62,162 nt of DNA from Dimargaris cristalligena (Eukaryota; Kickxellomycota; Dimargaritomycetes; Dimargaritales; Dimargaritaceae). The stretch is taken from contig JANBQC010000090.1 of assembly GCA_027576995.1 (NCBI GenBank), forward strand, positions 1 to 62,162, in the 5' to 3' direction. Below the pieces are notes generated by a model. It made no database searches. It was not told the origin of the DNA and saw only the letters and a program-made list of their open reading frames with translations. Below are positions 1-9,970 of this stretch, piece by piece (positions within the stretch are counted from its first letter, which is position 1; every line of letters begins with the position of its first letter). The translations under genes were made by a program, and so were the position numbers.

Positions 1-4
1 GATG

Positions 5-77
5 GGGGGTCTAGCTCAAATGGGAGAGCGCTCGCTTAGCATGCGAGAGGCACGGGGATCGATACCCTGGTCCTCCA
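5..77 (+). tRNA. tRNA-Ala (anticodon AGC)
   Basis: The sequence folds as a cloverleaf. The 7-bp acceptor pairs 5-11 with 70-76 (one T-T mismatch and one G-T pair), with discriminator A77. The D stem is GCTC/GAGC (14-17 with 26-29). The anticodon stem CTCGC/GCGAG (31-35 with 43-47) encloses loop TTAGCAT, so the anticodon is AGC at 38-40. The T stem CGGGG/CCCTG (53-57 with 65-69) closes loop ATCGATA. There is no intron. It reads GCU/GCC alanine codons by wobble. A short T run follows directly. Confidence 0.93.
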
Positions 78-82
78 AAAGA

Positions 83-86
83 TTTT
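83..86 (+). terminator. Pol III terminator of tRNA-Ala
   Basis: A TTTT run lies six bases after the tRNA discriminator base, with further T-rich sequence behind it. This is the usual RNA polymerase III stop; assignment rests on position only. Confidence 0.5.
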
Positions 87-651
87 GTAATTTATTTTTA
101 CGTTTTATGATCTTCCCCCACAATCATATGATAATTTTACGACTCCATCAGCATGTGATGCTCCCTTGTAATGAGTAGAAGTTGTATTGAATCCATCTGT
201 AATTCGCTTCGTTTTTTTTGAAGGGGGGGGGTTCTATCGTCCGATACGGATTTGACATATAAGCTGAAATTATTCAGAGAAATCGTCTTCCAAATCCACG
301 TATCTAAACTAGTTTATTTTTTGTTAGCCAATACCTCGCCATTTCTTTATCTAATTGTCTTATAGGTGATTTACTTAGTCATATTACTGGTTTACGTAAC
401 CACTTTGCTAGTAAAATGAAGGTGAGTATATCTTGTAGGATATTATTATTAACCCCTGGATACTGATAAGCACCTCGTGGTGGGCTGATTTTCATCAGTA
501 CCTGTGAGAGATATTGTCTACGGCCCATAGGCATATGGGCCTCTAGTGACAACTGGTTTGGTTGGCCTCTACATATATTTCGCTCCATTCCCTTTGTTGC
601 CCGGGTCATTTCACCTGACCGGTACCTCCTTCCCTCTACCTTCATTCTCCC
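87..651. other. Intergenic, tRNA-Ala to PAQR gene
   Basis: AT-rich sequence with a 9-G run near 223-231. The last 60 bases before the PAQR ATG are pyrimidine-rich, as in many fungal leaders. No gene is recognised; a minus-strand open frame at 379-699 runs antisense into the PAQR start and resembles nothing known. Confidence 0.5.
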
Positions 652-1891
652 ATGCCTTCGGCAACTCTTCGACAACGGCAGGCCAAGTCGGCTCCCCATT
701 TGGGCTTGCCGGCCGAAAACAGTGGGTCTAAATTAACCACCGGCACTACTACTGACCCCCACACGTATACGGCCCAGAACCTCGCTTCTGCGCTCAAGGT
801 GACCGCCCACCGACTACTCCATTTCGAAGAGCTCCCTGCCTGGATGCAGGACAATATGTATATTCTTACGGGCTACCGACCGCCCCTCCAGTCCTACAAA
901 CAGTGCTTCCGCTCTCTGTTTTACCTTCACAACGAAACCGGCAATGTGTACTCCCATTTGCTGGGGGCCCTTCTGTTCCTCGGTTTTGGGGGGCTGGCCG
1001 CCGGTTTTATGGTCCAGCATCAATCGACGGTTCAGTGGCTGGATGTGATGGTCATGTTCATTTTTATCGCTGGAGCAGTCGCCTGTCTATCCCTTTCCAC
1101 CACCTTCCACTTGGTGAGCTGCCACTCCCACTCGGTAGGTTCCTGTGTTATATGTTTACCGAATTACAAAGCAGCCGTAGCCCCCCACCTCCATTTCCCG
1201 GCCCGGAGATGTGATATGATTTCCATTACCATGGTACAGGATTATTGGGCCTTTCCGAAAACGAATGCCCTAGTGAGATATCTGTGGCATATATTAGCAG
1301 TTAACTTTCTTTATGGCTATATATATACATATATTGTATTGATTTAATACATTTCCTCCGCGCCTTCAGGTATCTCGTCAATGGAACAAATGCGACTATT
1401 TGGGTATTGTATTTCTGATTGTCGGGTCGTTCTTTCCGCCCATCTATTACGCCTTCTACTGCCATCCAAACTGGCTGATCTTCTACTTGACCTCCACTAG
1501 CGCTTTGGGGGGTATGACAGCCTATTTCTCCGTGTCGAAGCGGTTTGAAGGGGGCAAGTACCGCTGGGCGCGTACGATGCTCTTTATTGGAATGGGCCTT
1601 TCGGGGGCGGTGCCCCTTATGCATGGCCTTACCATTTATGGCTTGGAGGTGGCCTTAAAATCATTCTCGCTCGCCTGGATTTTAGGTATGGCCCTGTTTT
1701 ACATTGTGGGTGCCCTCATTTACGCCGGTCGCGTGCCGGAGCGGTGGTCCCCCGGGCGGTTTGATTTTTGGCTTCACTCCCACCAAATCTTCCACCTATT
1801 CGTGGTGGCCGCTGCCATTCTGCACTATATTGGTGTTGTCAAGGCTTTTAGCTACCACCATACGGCTGGCCCTCTGTGCCAATTGCCATAA
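652..1891 (+). CDS. PAQR / Izh-type (hemolysin III-like) seven-TM membrane protein
   Basis: Two exons, 652-1134 and 1370-1891, join in phase 0 (donor GTAGGT at 1135, acceptor CAG at 1367-1369) to give 334 residues, close to yeast Izh2 (317). The join restores the family motif running from TTFHLVSCHS through SRQWNKCDYLGI (about residues 151-174). The C terminus has WLHSHQIFHLFV, whose histidines with the TTFH histidine form the metal site of the PAQR fold. Several hydrophobic segments follow residue 90. The family includes yeast Izh proteins (zinc and sterol homeostasis) and adiponectin receptors; these are membrane hydrolase/ceramidase-like proteins. The exact ligand is unknown here. The ATG at 652 is the first good start, preceded by a pyrimidine-rich leader. 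Confidence 0.92.
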
Positions 1892-3208
1892 TGTGCCGTA
1901 TATGACTTATCCCCCAATGTGTGGGGTACTTCGTGTTCCACCAACCAGCTTGGCTCTTTTCACCGGGCTGGCGTATGTTTTGGTTAATGCCTATATGTAT
2001 ATTTCCATTAACTGAGTTGATTTTTTATCCGGATACCTTATTATTTCTCTATCAATAAAGCCTTTCGGATATTAAACGCAGCACCCAATTCACCCATATG
2101 CCCATGTATATGATAAGGTTGCTACAACTTAGAGGTTCGAGGCCAACTCCCATATTACATCAATATTCCCCTTTTTTCCTTCAACTGGCACACAATAACC
2201 ATCCGCAGGTATTTTGATTAAGACGAAAATGGGTCTCGCCCAGTACATATGCCACACTAGGAGTGCGGCAGCTCAACTACAGGGCGTTTTTCAAGGGAAG
2301 GGGGGGGGTACGGGGGTGCCCCCATCTCATATTATTATCTTATCATTGCTTTCCGCCTATTTTGGCGACTTTTCCATATGGGGATGTGATACAAGAGCGG
2401 AATGCCCATGCGGTTGGGCGGCTTTCCAAGGTAAAATGTTCCAGTTTGCAAAAATAGGACCACGAACCGAATGGCTGTTCAACTAAACAATAGCCAATCG
2501 CGAGAAGGGCACTCTTAGGGCTGAATTCAACAGGAACAAAATGGCAGTCCCCACCATCAATGGCAAAAAAAATATGGGGAGGTAGTAGTAGGTCTATAAC
2601 TTTAAAGACCAAAACTCGGTAAATGTACACATGCGTCGGGAGGCGGAGGTGGTTGGCAGTATTAGGAGCCGCACGGGGTACTCCCCCTCCCCCAGCCAAA
2701 CATAGGGTTTTATAAAATGCAGCCATTGTACTTGGTACTAGTATATGGTCCCCAAAGCTGGCAGGTGGATGGGGTTGGGGTAACGGATAGAGTGATACAA
2801 CTAAGGCGAAGGTTTTATACGATATTTTTACATCCCTAAACTGACTTGAAGGGATGTGCATGCATCGAGACTATGCCCATAGTATTATTTTTCCTTATCA
2901 ATGGCAGGCACATGCGTTCTTGGAATAAAATTGAGGCCCAGCGGAGCAGCAAGCCAATGAGAATAGAAGCAGAAGCACTGTACCATGTATTATAATTTTT
3001 TTTACATATAAATGTAGCCAAGCTACACATTGTAAACTATACTTCACACACACATATATATATAGGGTACAATATGGCCGCCTTCTGCAGGGCCCGTCTA
3101 ACCATATTATCCCCGTTTTTCTTCTCTTTTATCCTACATTGAGGCCAATACTTTAGTATAGAATAATTGTCTACGCCGCTCTAGACTTGACGATATACCT
3201 AATCCACC
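1892..3208. other. Intergenic, PAQR gene to secreted-protein gene
   Basis: About 1.3 kb holding the PAQR 3' end and the promoter of the next gene, with G-runs near 2303-2312 and TATATATA near 3054-3063. A 172-codon minus-strand open frame (2343-2861) and overlapping short plus frames show no family motif and no splice partners. I see no supportable gene. Confidence 0.5.
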
Positions 3209-3934
3209 ATGAAATCCATCCATATTGTCTTTACAACTTGTCTCTATCTCGGCGTAGCATTGGCTAGGCCTAACTACTTGCCCACCCAAACTGTAACTCA
3301 AAAGTGCCACGGGGCTATCGCCGCGAAGAGCGACGTAAAGGCCGTTTTAGAAATGAGCCAACCGAAGGAGGTGTTTCAAATCGCCAATTGCCTGCCGCGC
3401 GATGACCAGACTCTAGAGCCATATTCCGGTCGCTTTGCCAGCTTGAGCGCCGAAGACTATCTGGAATTTCTACTGGGTAGCGGCGACACGGCCGCGTTCG
3501 AACACAAAATCAATTCCGGTCGGGTTTTCCTGCCGTGGGTTTTCCGGACTGTGCCGGATGACCAACTAGCGCAAATGCCCCTTATCTACGCCGCCAAACT
3601 CAACCGGTCGGATTTACTCACGGCTTTTTTCCGACTCCTCTACGGAGCGGCCCAGAAAGCGGATACGAATATGCGCTGGCAAATGGAGGAGCGGGCCCAG
3701 CAGACTCTACTGGCCCTGGCCACCATGTCGGCCCTCCCCGAAAACTTCGAGGCCTTCCAGGCCGTGATTTTGAGCGCGTTCTGTTCCAAGGAAAGCGGTG
3801 AGGCGGTCTCATTTGCCCTACCCAAGAGCAATTTAAATATCATTGCTGGAGTGGCCTGTGCCGACGACTCCAGTAAGGATGGGGTTTGCCAATGGATGGA
3901 AACCTTTCTCTCGGATGACTACTGCCTGATTTAA
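3209..3934 (+). CDS. Secreted orphan protein, alpha-helical
   Basis: A single-exon frame of 241 residues. The N terminus (about 1-19, MKSIHIVFTTCLYLGVALA) is a clear signal peptide with an Ala-x-Ala-like cleavage site. The mature part is helix-rich and has several cysteines (CHG near 32, NCLPR near 60, FCSKE near 196, VACADD near 216, VCQW near 228, and a C-terminal DDYCLI), which could pair as disulphides. One stretch (about 134-146, MPLIYAAKLNRSD) looks like a single ankyrin-type helix pair, but there is no convincing array. I do not recognise the family and assign no function. Context: it is convergent with the chitinase gene, and both encode exported proteins. The ATG has an A-rich, CACC-like context. 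Confidence 0.8.
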   Translation: MKSIHIVFTTCLYLGVALARPNYLPTQTVTQKCHGAIAAKSDVKAVLEMSQPKEVFQIANCLPRDDQTLEPYSGRFASLSAEDYLEFLLGSGDTAAFEHKINSGRVFLPWVFRTVPDDQLAQMPLIYAAKLNRSDLLTAFFRLLYGAAQKADTNMRWQMEERAQQTLLALATMSALPENFEAFQAVILSAFCSKESGEAVSFALPKSNLNIIAGVACADDSSKDGVCQWMETFLSDDYCLI

Positions 3935-4262
3935 CCCATGCATCAATCAAATAAAGGGGCGTTGCGCCTCTATCCCAAGGGTAACCAAGCCCAGGTGGGC
4001 CTGGCTGAAATAGCACCTATAATTCTACTATTAGTATTGTTTATTTTCATTTTGAACACTGCAAGACTCCCTGACCGACGAAGGACACAGTTGCTAGCGT
4101 GGGTGCACGTAAGTGCAGGTCTTTATAAAATAAGTTCTCTGAAAATAGCCCCTAGAGCTCAGTACGACTAGTATGAAGTGGTCGGGTAATCGGTCATTTA
4201 AAATATAAATAAATAAATATGACTATAAGGTCGAATAGTCGGTAAATAACTTAATAGTATAC
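3935..4262. other. Convergent 3' spacer
   Basis: Shared 3' region of the secreted orphan and the chitinase, including an AT-rich stretch with TAAATAAATAAATA near 4201-4219 that could serve polyadenylation. An open frame starting four bases after the orphan stop (3938-4171) is not supported. Confidence 0.5.
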
Positions 4263-6215
4263 CTAATTGGCGGTAAACGAAATCATGGAGGCATCGGGGA
4301 AAGTGAAGGGGGTGCTGCTGTTGTGGGTACCCTCCAGGGCCACGTAAAGGGCCATGAACGTAGCCTGGCTGTTCGACCAGCTGGAGGAAATAGTGATCTG
4401 GCTCGGGCCGCCCGCCTGGAAAGTTGCCCCGGATTCAATATTGATGGCGGGAGTGGCTGCCTTTGAGGGGGAACCCACGAGACCCGCGGGAGCGGTCTGG
4501 GTAAGCTGGAAAATGGCGGTCTTGGATACATCATAGTGGGCCGAGTCCACGGATTGCCCGGCGGGCATGGCAAGCGTGATGGACCAATCCTTGGAAATAG
4601 GGGTTTCTGTGGTGACTCGGACGGTCATGAGCGCCCGGTAACGCCGACTGACCTGGTCCACCAGCTGGAAGTTAATATCTAGCTTGGGGATGTTGCTCAG
4701 GGGATTGCGGTTAGGTACCTGCACCGTGGTGCTCTGAGGGGTCCAGGCGCCCGCGACGAGGGAGTTGGAACTAGTATCGGTACGGGTCAATAGGCCAGCG
4801 GCCGACCCCGCACTGGGACAGTCCTTAACGGGTCGTCCGCGGGGGAGGTCACAGTAGACTCCACCGTTGCCCAAGGGAAAGCAGGCCACGGTCTGGTCCT
4901 CGCTGCAGTGACGAATCACCCATTGGCCAAAGACACACTGGGCAAAGTCGTAGCCGTTGCAGGTGTACTGATTGGCGTTCGTGCATGGGCTTCCTTCAAC
5001 CACGCAGGTGTCGCTGGGGTCGGTGGGAGTACTCGGCGATCCGCTCTTAGTCTTACTCGGCACTGAGGGTTTGTCACTGGTAGTGGTTGAGGGCGCGGGA
5101 ACACTGCGGGTAGTAGTAGCAATGGGTACGTTACTGGTCTTGGTCTCGACGGGGTATTCCGTGGAGGAAGTGTCATCGGACGGGAGCGTGCCGCTGGCGC
5201 ACTTTTGGCCCTTGCGCAGCGTGCTTTTGATAGACTGAGCAAAACTGGACCCGCCAACCTTATTGTTATAACTTTGGGAGGCGTCCCATATCATGACTCC
5301 GCCGAACGCTGGATATTTAGGCCGGCTGTCGTTGATGATTTCCGCCAAGCGGTCCGGGCCCACGTAACCGAAGCTCGCCGCACTGGGGGAGCCGGCCACC
5401 CCCAGGTACACCTTGACATTTTTATTGACGGCCACCTTATCGGCCCAGTTCTGCCACTCCTCAAAGTTGAAGAAGCGGGGGAAGTTGTTGACCCCGCAGA
5501 AGTTGTTGTAGAATTGCACAAACACCATATCGACCCAGCTGGAGCTCAGAAGGGGGCCCATGTAGGCATCGGGGTAGGGACACTGGGGGGCGGCAGCCAC
5601 CAGGTAATGTTTGCCGTCGGACGCCTTACTGTACATGTTGCGCAGGGCCTTGACGAAGGCGGCGTAGCCGGTACTTGACCCGCCTTCAATATCCAAATCA
5701 ATACCATCCAGTTGGACGGACCCGAAGGGGCGGGTATCGGACGAACCGCCGAGGAACAGGTTCCAAATAGTGCTCGCGAATTTAACCGCGTCAGCATCAT
5801 TAGCAAACCCGTAAGAACCGGCCGCGCCACCCAGCGAGAGCAGGACCTTCTTGCCGCGGGACTGACAATAGCTAACGTCTTTACCAATGTCGGGGCAATA
5901 CAAAAGATCCGTACCGGGGAAGGTCACGTCGCAGTGGTTGGCGAAGTTGGTGCCGGGCAAACGATCGGTGCCCGAATTGAAAATGTGCAGGAAGGAGAGC
6001 ACTAGAACGTCCGTGGTATCGTCGCGGCAGTAATCGGCGAGGGGTTTCTCCCAGTTTTGGGAATCACTGGGGTTAGCCGCTCCGTAAGAATTTTGGCCCC
6101 AGTAATTGACGAGGTTGGAGTTACAGCTGGCGTCAAAGGCGGCTGAAACAAGAGATCCACCCCAAGGGGACAGGGCGAGCCCTAGGCATAGGCCCGTGCA
6201 GAGATTGCGCAGCAT
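4263..6215 (-). CDS. GH18 chitinase (class III / Cts1-like) with CBM19
   Basis: A 650-residue single-exon frame, secreted (signal peptide about 1-25). Residues about 30-330 are a GH18 barrel of the Cts1/class III type: VNYWGQNSYG near 37, the substrate motif LLSLGGAAGSYG near 125, and the catalytic signature DGIDLDIE with proton donor Glu177. A Ser/Thr/Pro linker (about 345-400) leads to a cysteine-rich CBM19 chitin-binding module (about 403-457, containing YTCNGYDFAQC and WVIRHC). The C terminus (about 495-650) is a further beta-rich domain with no cysteines, which I cannot name with certainty. It hydrolyses beta-1,4 GlcNAc polymers, probably in cell separation or, in a mycoparasite, host-wall attack. 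All catalytic residues look intact. Confidence 0.95.
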   Translation of the reverse strand: MLRNLCTGLCLGLALSPWGGSLVSAAFDASCNSNLVNYWGQNSYGAANPSDSQNWEKPLADYCRDDTTDVLVLSFLHIFNSGTDRLPGTNFANHCDVTFPGTDLLYCPDIGKDVSYCQSRGKKVLLSLGGAAGSYGFANDADAVKFASTIWNLFLGGSSDTRPFGSVQLDGIDLDIEGGSSTGYAAFVKALRNMYSKASDGKHYLVAAAPQCPYPDAYMGPLLSSSWVDMVFVQFYNNFCGVNNFPRFFNFEEWQNWADKVAVNKNVKVYLGVAGSPSAASFGYVGPDRLAEIINDSRPKYPAFGGVMIWDASQSYNNKVGGSSFAQSIKSTLRKGQKCASGTLPSDDTSSTEYPVETKTSNVPIATTTRSVPAPSTTTSDKPSVPSKTKSGSPSTPTDPSDTCVVEGSPCTNANQYTCNGYDFAQCVFGQWVIRHCSEDQTVACFPLGNGGVYCDLPRGRPVKDCPSAGSAAGLLTRTDTSSNSLVAGAWTPQSTTVQVPNRNPLSNIPKLDINFQLVDQVSRRYRALMTVRVTTETPISKDWSITLAMPAGQSVDSAHYDVSKTAIFQLTQTAPAGLVGSPSKAATPAINIESGATFQAGGPSQITISSSWSNSQATFMALYVALEGTHNSSTPFTFPDASMISFTAN

Positions 6216-8558
6216 GGTCGCTTAATTAATGACTGTTGTCAACCAATAGGTATTATGGATAGGCAGATACAATGGGTAAGTACAGGTAGTCGCTACACAC
6301 AGGATAGTGTATATATATATTGGGGCCAATACGACGATAGAACTCAGCGGGGCCTCCCAAGCAATGATCGATTTAAATGGGCAACTTACGGAACTATAAA
6401 TGGAAAAAATTGTATATGAAATGGCAAAAGGTAGTATCTGAGTGGAAGGTTGCACTTAATGTGGTCGCAAATCCGAGAGGTGTAATTTGGCAGAAACATC
6501 CGGGAGTCGATGGGTATTTATATTAAAATGGAGCCTAAGCGGAATACCATAAAGTATATGTATGATTTAGTCAATCAACTGGCGGTATTCATAATCTGGC
6601 GTGATACATGTCCCGTAGCTGACGGATAAGTGGATTCTACAGGAGTTCAAGGATGCAAATGTCTACAAATTATAATGATATACGTACAGGAGGGCTTGAT
6701 TTCCGCCGCACCTCCCCCCTGGAACTCCTCGAGGAATTCGAAGAATGTATCCCTAGACCGGATAGAAGTGTCGTACTCGGATTAACTGCCGAGGTTAAGG
6801 AGGGGGCAGGTCCCTTGTTTACCAAAATCAGGAGTTCGAGTGGGGGGAAGTCTCGGTAACAAAAGCGGTCAGGTAAAATGGCGTCCCGACGTAGGTAATG
6901 CTTGGCAACGGGTTGACCTAGGGGTCCGACCGGGGCTTTAGTGGTTCTACTTTGGTTTGACGGCGGCCCCCTGGACCTTCACGAACTTACACGATATACC
7001 AACTCAGTTTCCTCCGACCTTCTTTCGAATTATACTGGGACTATCCAGTGGATTCAACCATAACATGTTGGTGGGCCATGCCGGAATAAGAAACACCTCC
7101 CTTTCTCCCCTGTATAGGAAAACCTAGCCTATGCTACACATTAGTTTAGGCGCAAGTATTAAATTCTCAGATCAATGCTAAGTTCCGGGCCCCTGTCACC
7201 CCGACTTGATTCAGTGGCTGGCTCAGCCGAGTGAACCAGGGTCTATCCGCTGACTAAAGATATATCTGATGCATCCAAGTGGATACATTGAATAAGTCAG
7301 GTTACTGTGATATAGAACAGTAAAGTCACCCATACTCCAACTTTCCATTTTCCTCAAGGGGGTTGATCCAGTCGATGCCAGCCTTTCTAACGCCTTACAA
7401 AATATATTGACCAGTTTCCCTTACTAACTTTAATTAAAATGTCTGAAGCTAAATACCCATTAAACAATTATTTTTTCGGCCGTTCGCATAGGATTGTTTT
7501 CCAATTATATCACAACAGCAACCAGCATCACCCAATTGATAGAACACGTTGGCCGCATCATTGGAAGCCCATACCTTGGATAAGCAATGAATGCGTACGC
7601 CACGACTAAACAGTTAAATGTTGGTATTCTAATATAAATTAAGCCTCTAAAAGAGCTAAATGAGGCGTGCAGGGCGCCGAGCTTGCATAGTCACCATATA
7701 ACAGTTCCCATAAGGGTTAATACCAAACCGTCACTTTAGCCACCGAACCCATGAAATACTTGATTTCGCCCTTTCCCTCTCTTTCCACGATATCAATCAA
7801 CTAAACACCATTGGTTAAAAAACCACAATATATCTTATCTACACTTTAACCATAGTAGGGTGTGTACAAATTTTTCTAGAGGGGCTCAAATCAGACCGCG
7901 GATTGGTCTATTCAGAGAGCACACAGCATCGGCTGACACCAATAGAGATAGCCAGTACTCCACAGTAAAAAAAAAATGGAACGCTGCAATGTGAAAATAA
8001 ATATATATAAAAAATACTCTAAACAAGATAGCGCGAAGAGGCAAAGTTACTTGGCAAGGGAAACAGCCTGTTCAATTTTTCAAAAAAAATATATAATATG
8101 ATTGAAAAAGGCAAGCCTGTAATTTTAAAAAAATAGTTTTTTACCAGTCGCGATTAAGCTGAACAGCCAGTATCAATCGATATCTTGAAACCCATATTGA
8201 GTTGACACCTATCTCCCGTTATCCATTAGGTTTCCCTCCGATTTCAATAGTCTTCACTTGTATTGCAAAGTTTCATCCACTAAAGTAACGCTGTCCATAT
8301 TTTGCTCTTCATTTTTCTAACAAACAACTCTCACGCACGACCTTCGTTGGAGATTTTCGCATTCCTTTACAAGATCTCATGGGATTCCCAAGACATCTCT
8401 TAAAATTCATTACCATGTGTTGATATAATTGCGTGCTTCACTATTTCACATTGGCGACAAAAGAATCGATTACTTAGTAAGTTTTAGACCCATAACCCCA
8501 TTTTCTTGACCACTAACTTGAGCTATACCTTCACTGAAAGTAAAAAGGATTGTCATCC
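6216..8558. other. Long intergenic region, chitinase promoter to tRNA-Ile
   Basis: About 2.3 kb, AT-rich, with poly-A/poly-T tracts (for example near 7967-7976 and 8082-8090). It includes the chitinase promoter. Short frames at 6653-6859 and 7439-7612 (plus) show no recognisable motif or splice partner. I see no supportable gene, transposon end or repeat. Confidence 0.45.
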
Positions 8559-8567
8559 AAAAAAAAA
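8559..8567 (-). terminator. Pol III terminator of tRNA-Ile
   Basis: Nine T on the minus strand begin four bases after the tRNA-Ile 3' end, a strong RNA polymerase III stop. Confidence 0.75.
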
Positions 8568-8571
8568 TTGA

Positions 8572-8668
8572 TGCCCCAGGCGAGGGTCGAACTCGCGATC
8601 TCCGCGTAGCTTAGGTATAGGTTAAAGTCCCTATAAGCACGGCGCCTTAACCACTAGGCTACTGGGGC
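8572..8668 (-). tRNA. tRNA-Ile (anticodon UAU) with a 24-nt intron
   Basis: On the minus strand the 7-bp acceptor GCCCCAG/CTGGGGC is perfect, with discriminator A at 8572. The D stem is GCCT/AGGC. The anticodon stem CCGTG/CGCGG closes a loop that reads CTTATA, then an insert, then A. The insert lies at plus 8608-8631 (24 nt), directly after position 37, the standard site for tRNA introns. The T arm carries GTTCGA. The anticodon is TAT, reading AUA isoleucine. The body resembles yeast tRNA-Ile(UAU), which is also intron-bearing. Confidence 0.93.
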
Positions 8669-9970
8669 ACATGTGAGAGAAATTTAGTTTGTGCTAGATA
8701 CAGGTAGAAATAATTCCTAAAATCGCCTCTAGTGGCCACCCTCTTCGTCCACTCGACTTGTCATTCTTGAATTGGTAATCGACAATAACTCGCCTTCACC
8801 CTTAGGTAGGATTTTATCCTCCGACTAAGGGGAAGCGATTAATGCCTATTTTTTTTGTTCGTAAAGGCTAGTTGGAAGGGATATTGTTCATTTTACACTG
8901 TCAATAAATGCATTCCAGCTGCAATCCATCTGCGGTAGTATAGAATTGGAACGTGGATAGTGGGAGGTGTCGAATGGGTTATATTAGTAGCCTCGTTCCT
9001 ACATATTCCGACTTTCTCTATCCATAAGCACTGAGCGTCCTTCGCACTCAACCTTTTGGAGACTATCGTGCATATTATTGGCATATTGGTTTCTTGACAA
9101 AGGGCGATCCTTTAATGACTGCCCCCTTTGTCCTTTGTTTTGAGACGCGGCAGATACGATTTAATTAATTATCGGTATCGATAGATGTAAAGTTCGTAAA
9201 TTATAATTACGTAGGGGAATATTACATCTAGGACAGTGGCCGTGTGTATCTACATATAATATTGCTTGATTTAGCCAGGGGTGCCGCCATTAATGGCTGT
9301 TTCAGAAACCAGCCTAACCATTATTGTCGATGCGAATGGTAAAAGTTAATGTATTATATACTCTATGTGCCTTCAACCCAATACTACTTCGGAGGCCACG
9401 TTTAATTGCGTATAGTTGGATGATAGCGCAGTAATGCATTGGGCTGATCTAACCCTTTTCCTTCCAATTAGTGTATTTTCTCATGGGAACGTCTCGCGTA
9501 TTCACTGCCGAGGATCTACCAATATTAGTTGAAATGCCTCAGAGCTAAGCTTACCAATGGGCGTCATAATTATATTACGTCCTGGAATAGCAGCCAAAAT
9601 GGCGCGTCCCTGCGTAACTACAACCAGGGGCACAGCCTTTTCTAAGTTTAGATATATATATATAAATATAGAGGACGTATTAGCCCCCTACTCGTCGCGA
9701 CACAGGCAAAACCCGTCACGGTTCAATTACACGTTATATCATTTCGGCAAAAAAATAATAATATTTTTTTGAAGCGGCATTAATGGTATAGATTCTAACA
9801 TCTATAACTAAATTTATTCAGGTGATACGATAGTACCGGTAATATATTCTCTCAGATAAGCTGTCACTGTTTTTCGGTTAGTTTGGGATTTCATCTTCGA
9901 AAGGCGCGCCATTCGATGAAAAGTGTGAAGGTATTAAAAATGCAGTAGTTTTTGAGAACACGGGACGCTT
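8669..9970. other. Intergenic, tRNA-Ile to cyclo-ligase 3' end
   Basis: About 1.3 kb, AT-rich, with a (TA)n tract near 9651-9665 and an A-run followed by a T-run near 9750-9770. One 30-codon minus-strand open stretch (about 9550-9641) sits between plausible splice sites but could not be extended into a gene model. Nothing is supported as a gene. Confidence 0.4.

Noticed and set aside
379..699. 106-codon minus frame overlapping the PAQR start
   Set aside because: Antisense to a confirmed gene and its leader, with no motif.
2343..2861. 172-codon minus-strand open frame
   Set aside because: No recognisable domain or splice partner; a frame this long is expected about once by chance in the amount of spacer here.
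3938..4171. 77-codon plus-strand frame with a hydrophobic stretch, starting four bases after the secreted orphan stop
   Set aside because: Position fits a 3' untranslated region; no motif, no separate promoter, and the hydrophobic part is short.
9481..9660. Possible two-exon piece on the minus strand (KAVPLVVVTQGRAILAA and VNTRDVPMRKYTNWK)
   Set aside because: The second donor would be a poor GTTAGA and the intron only 50 nt, unlike the 133-235 nt introns here; no family match.
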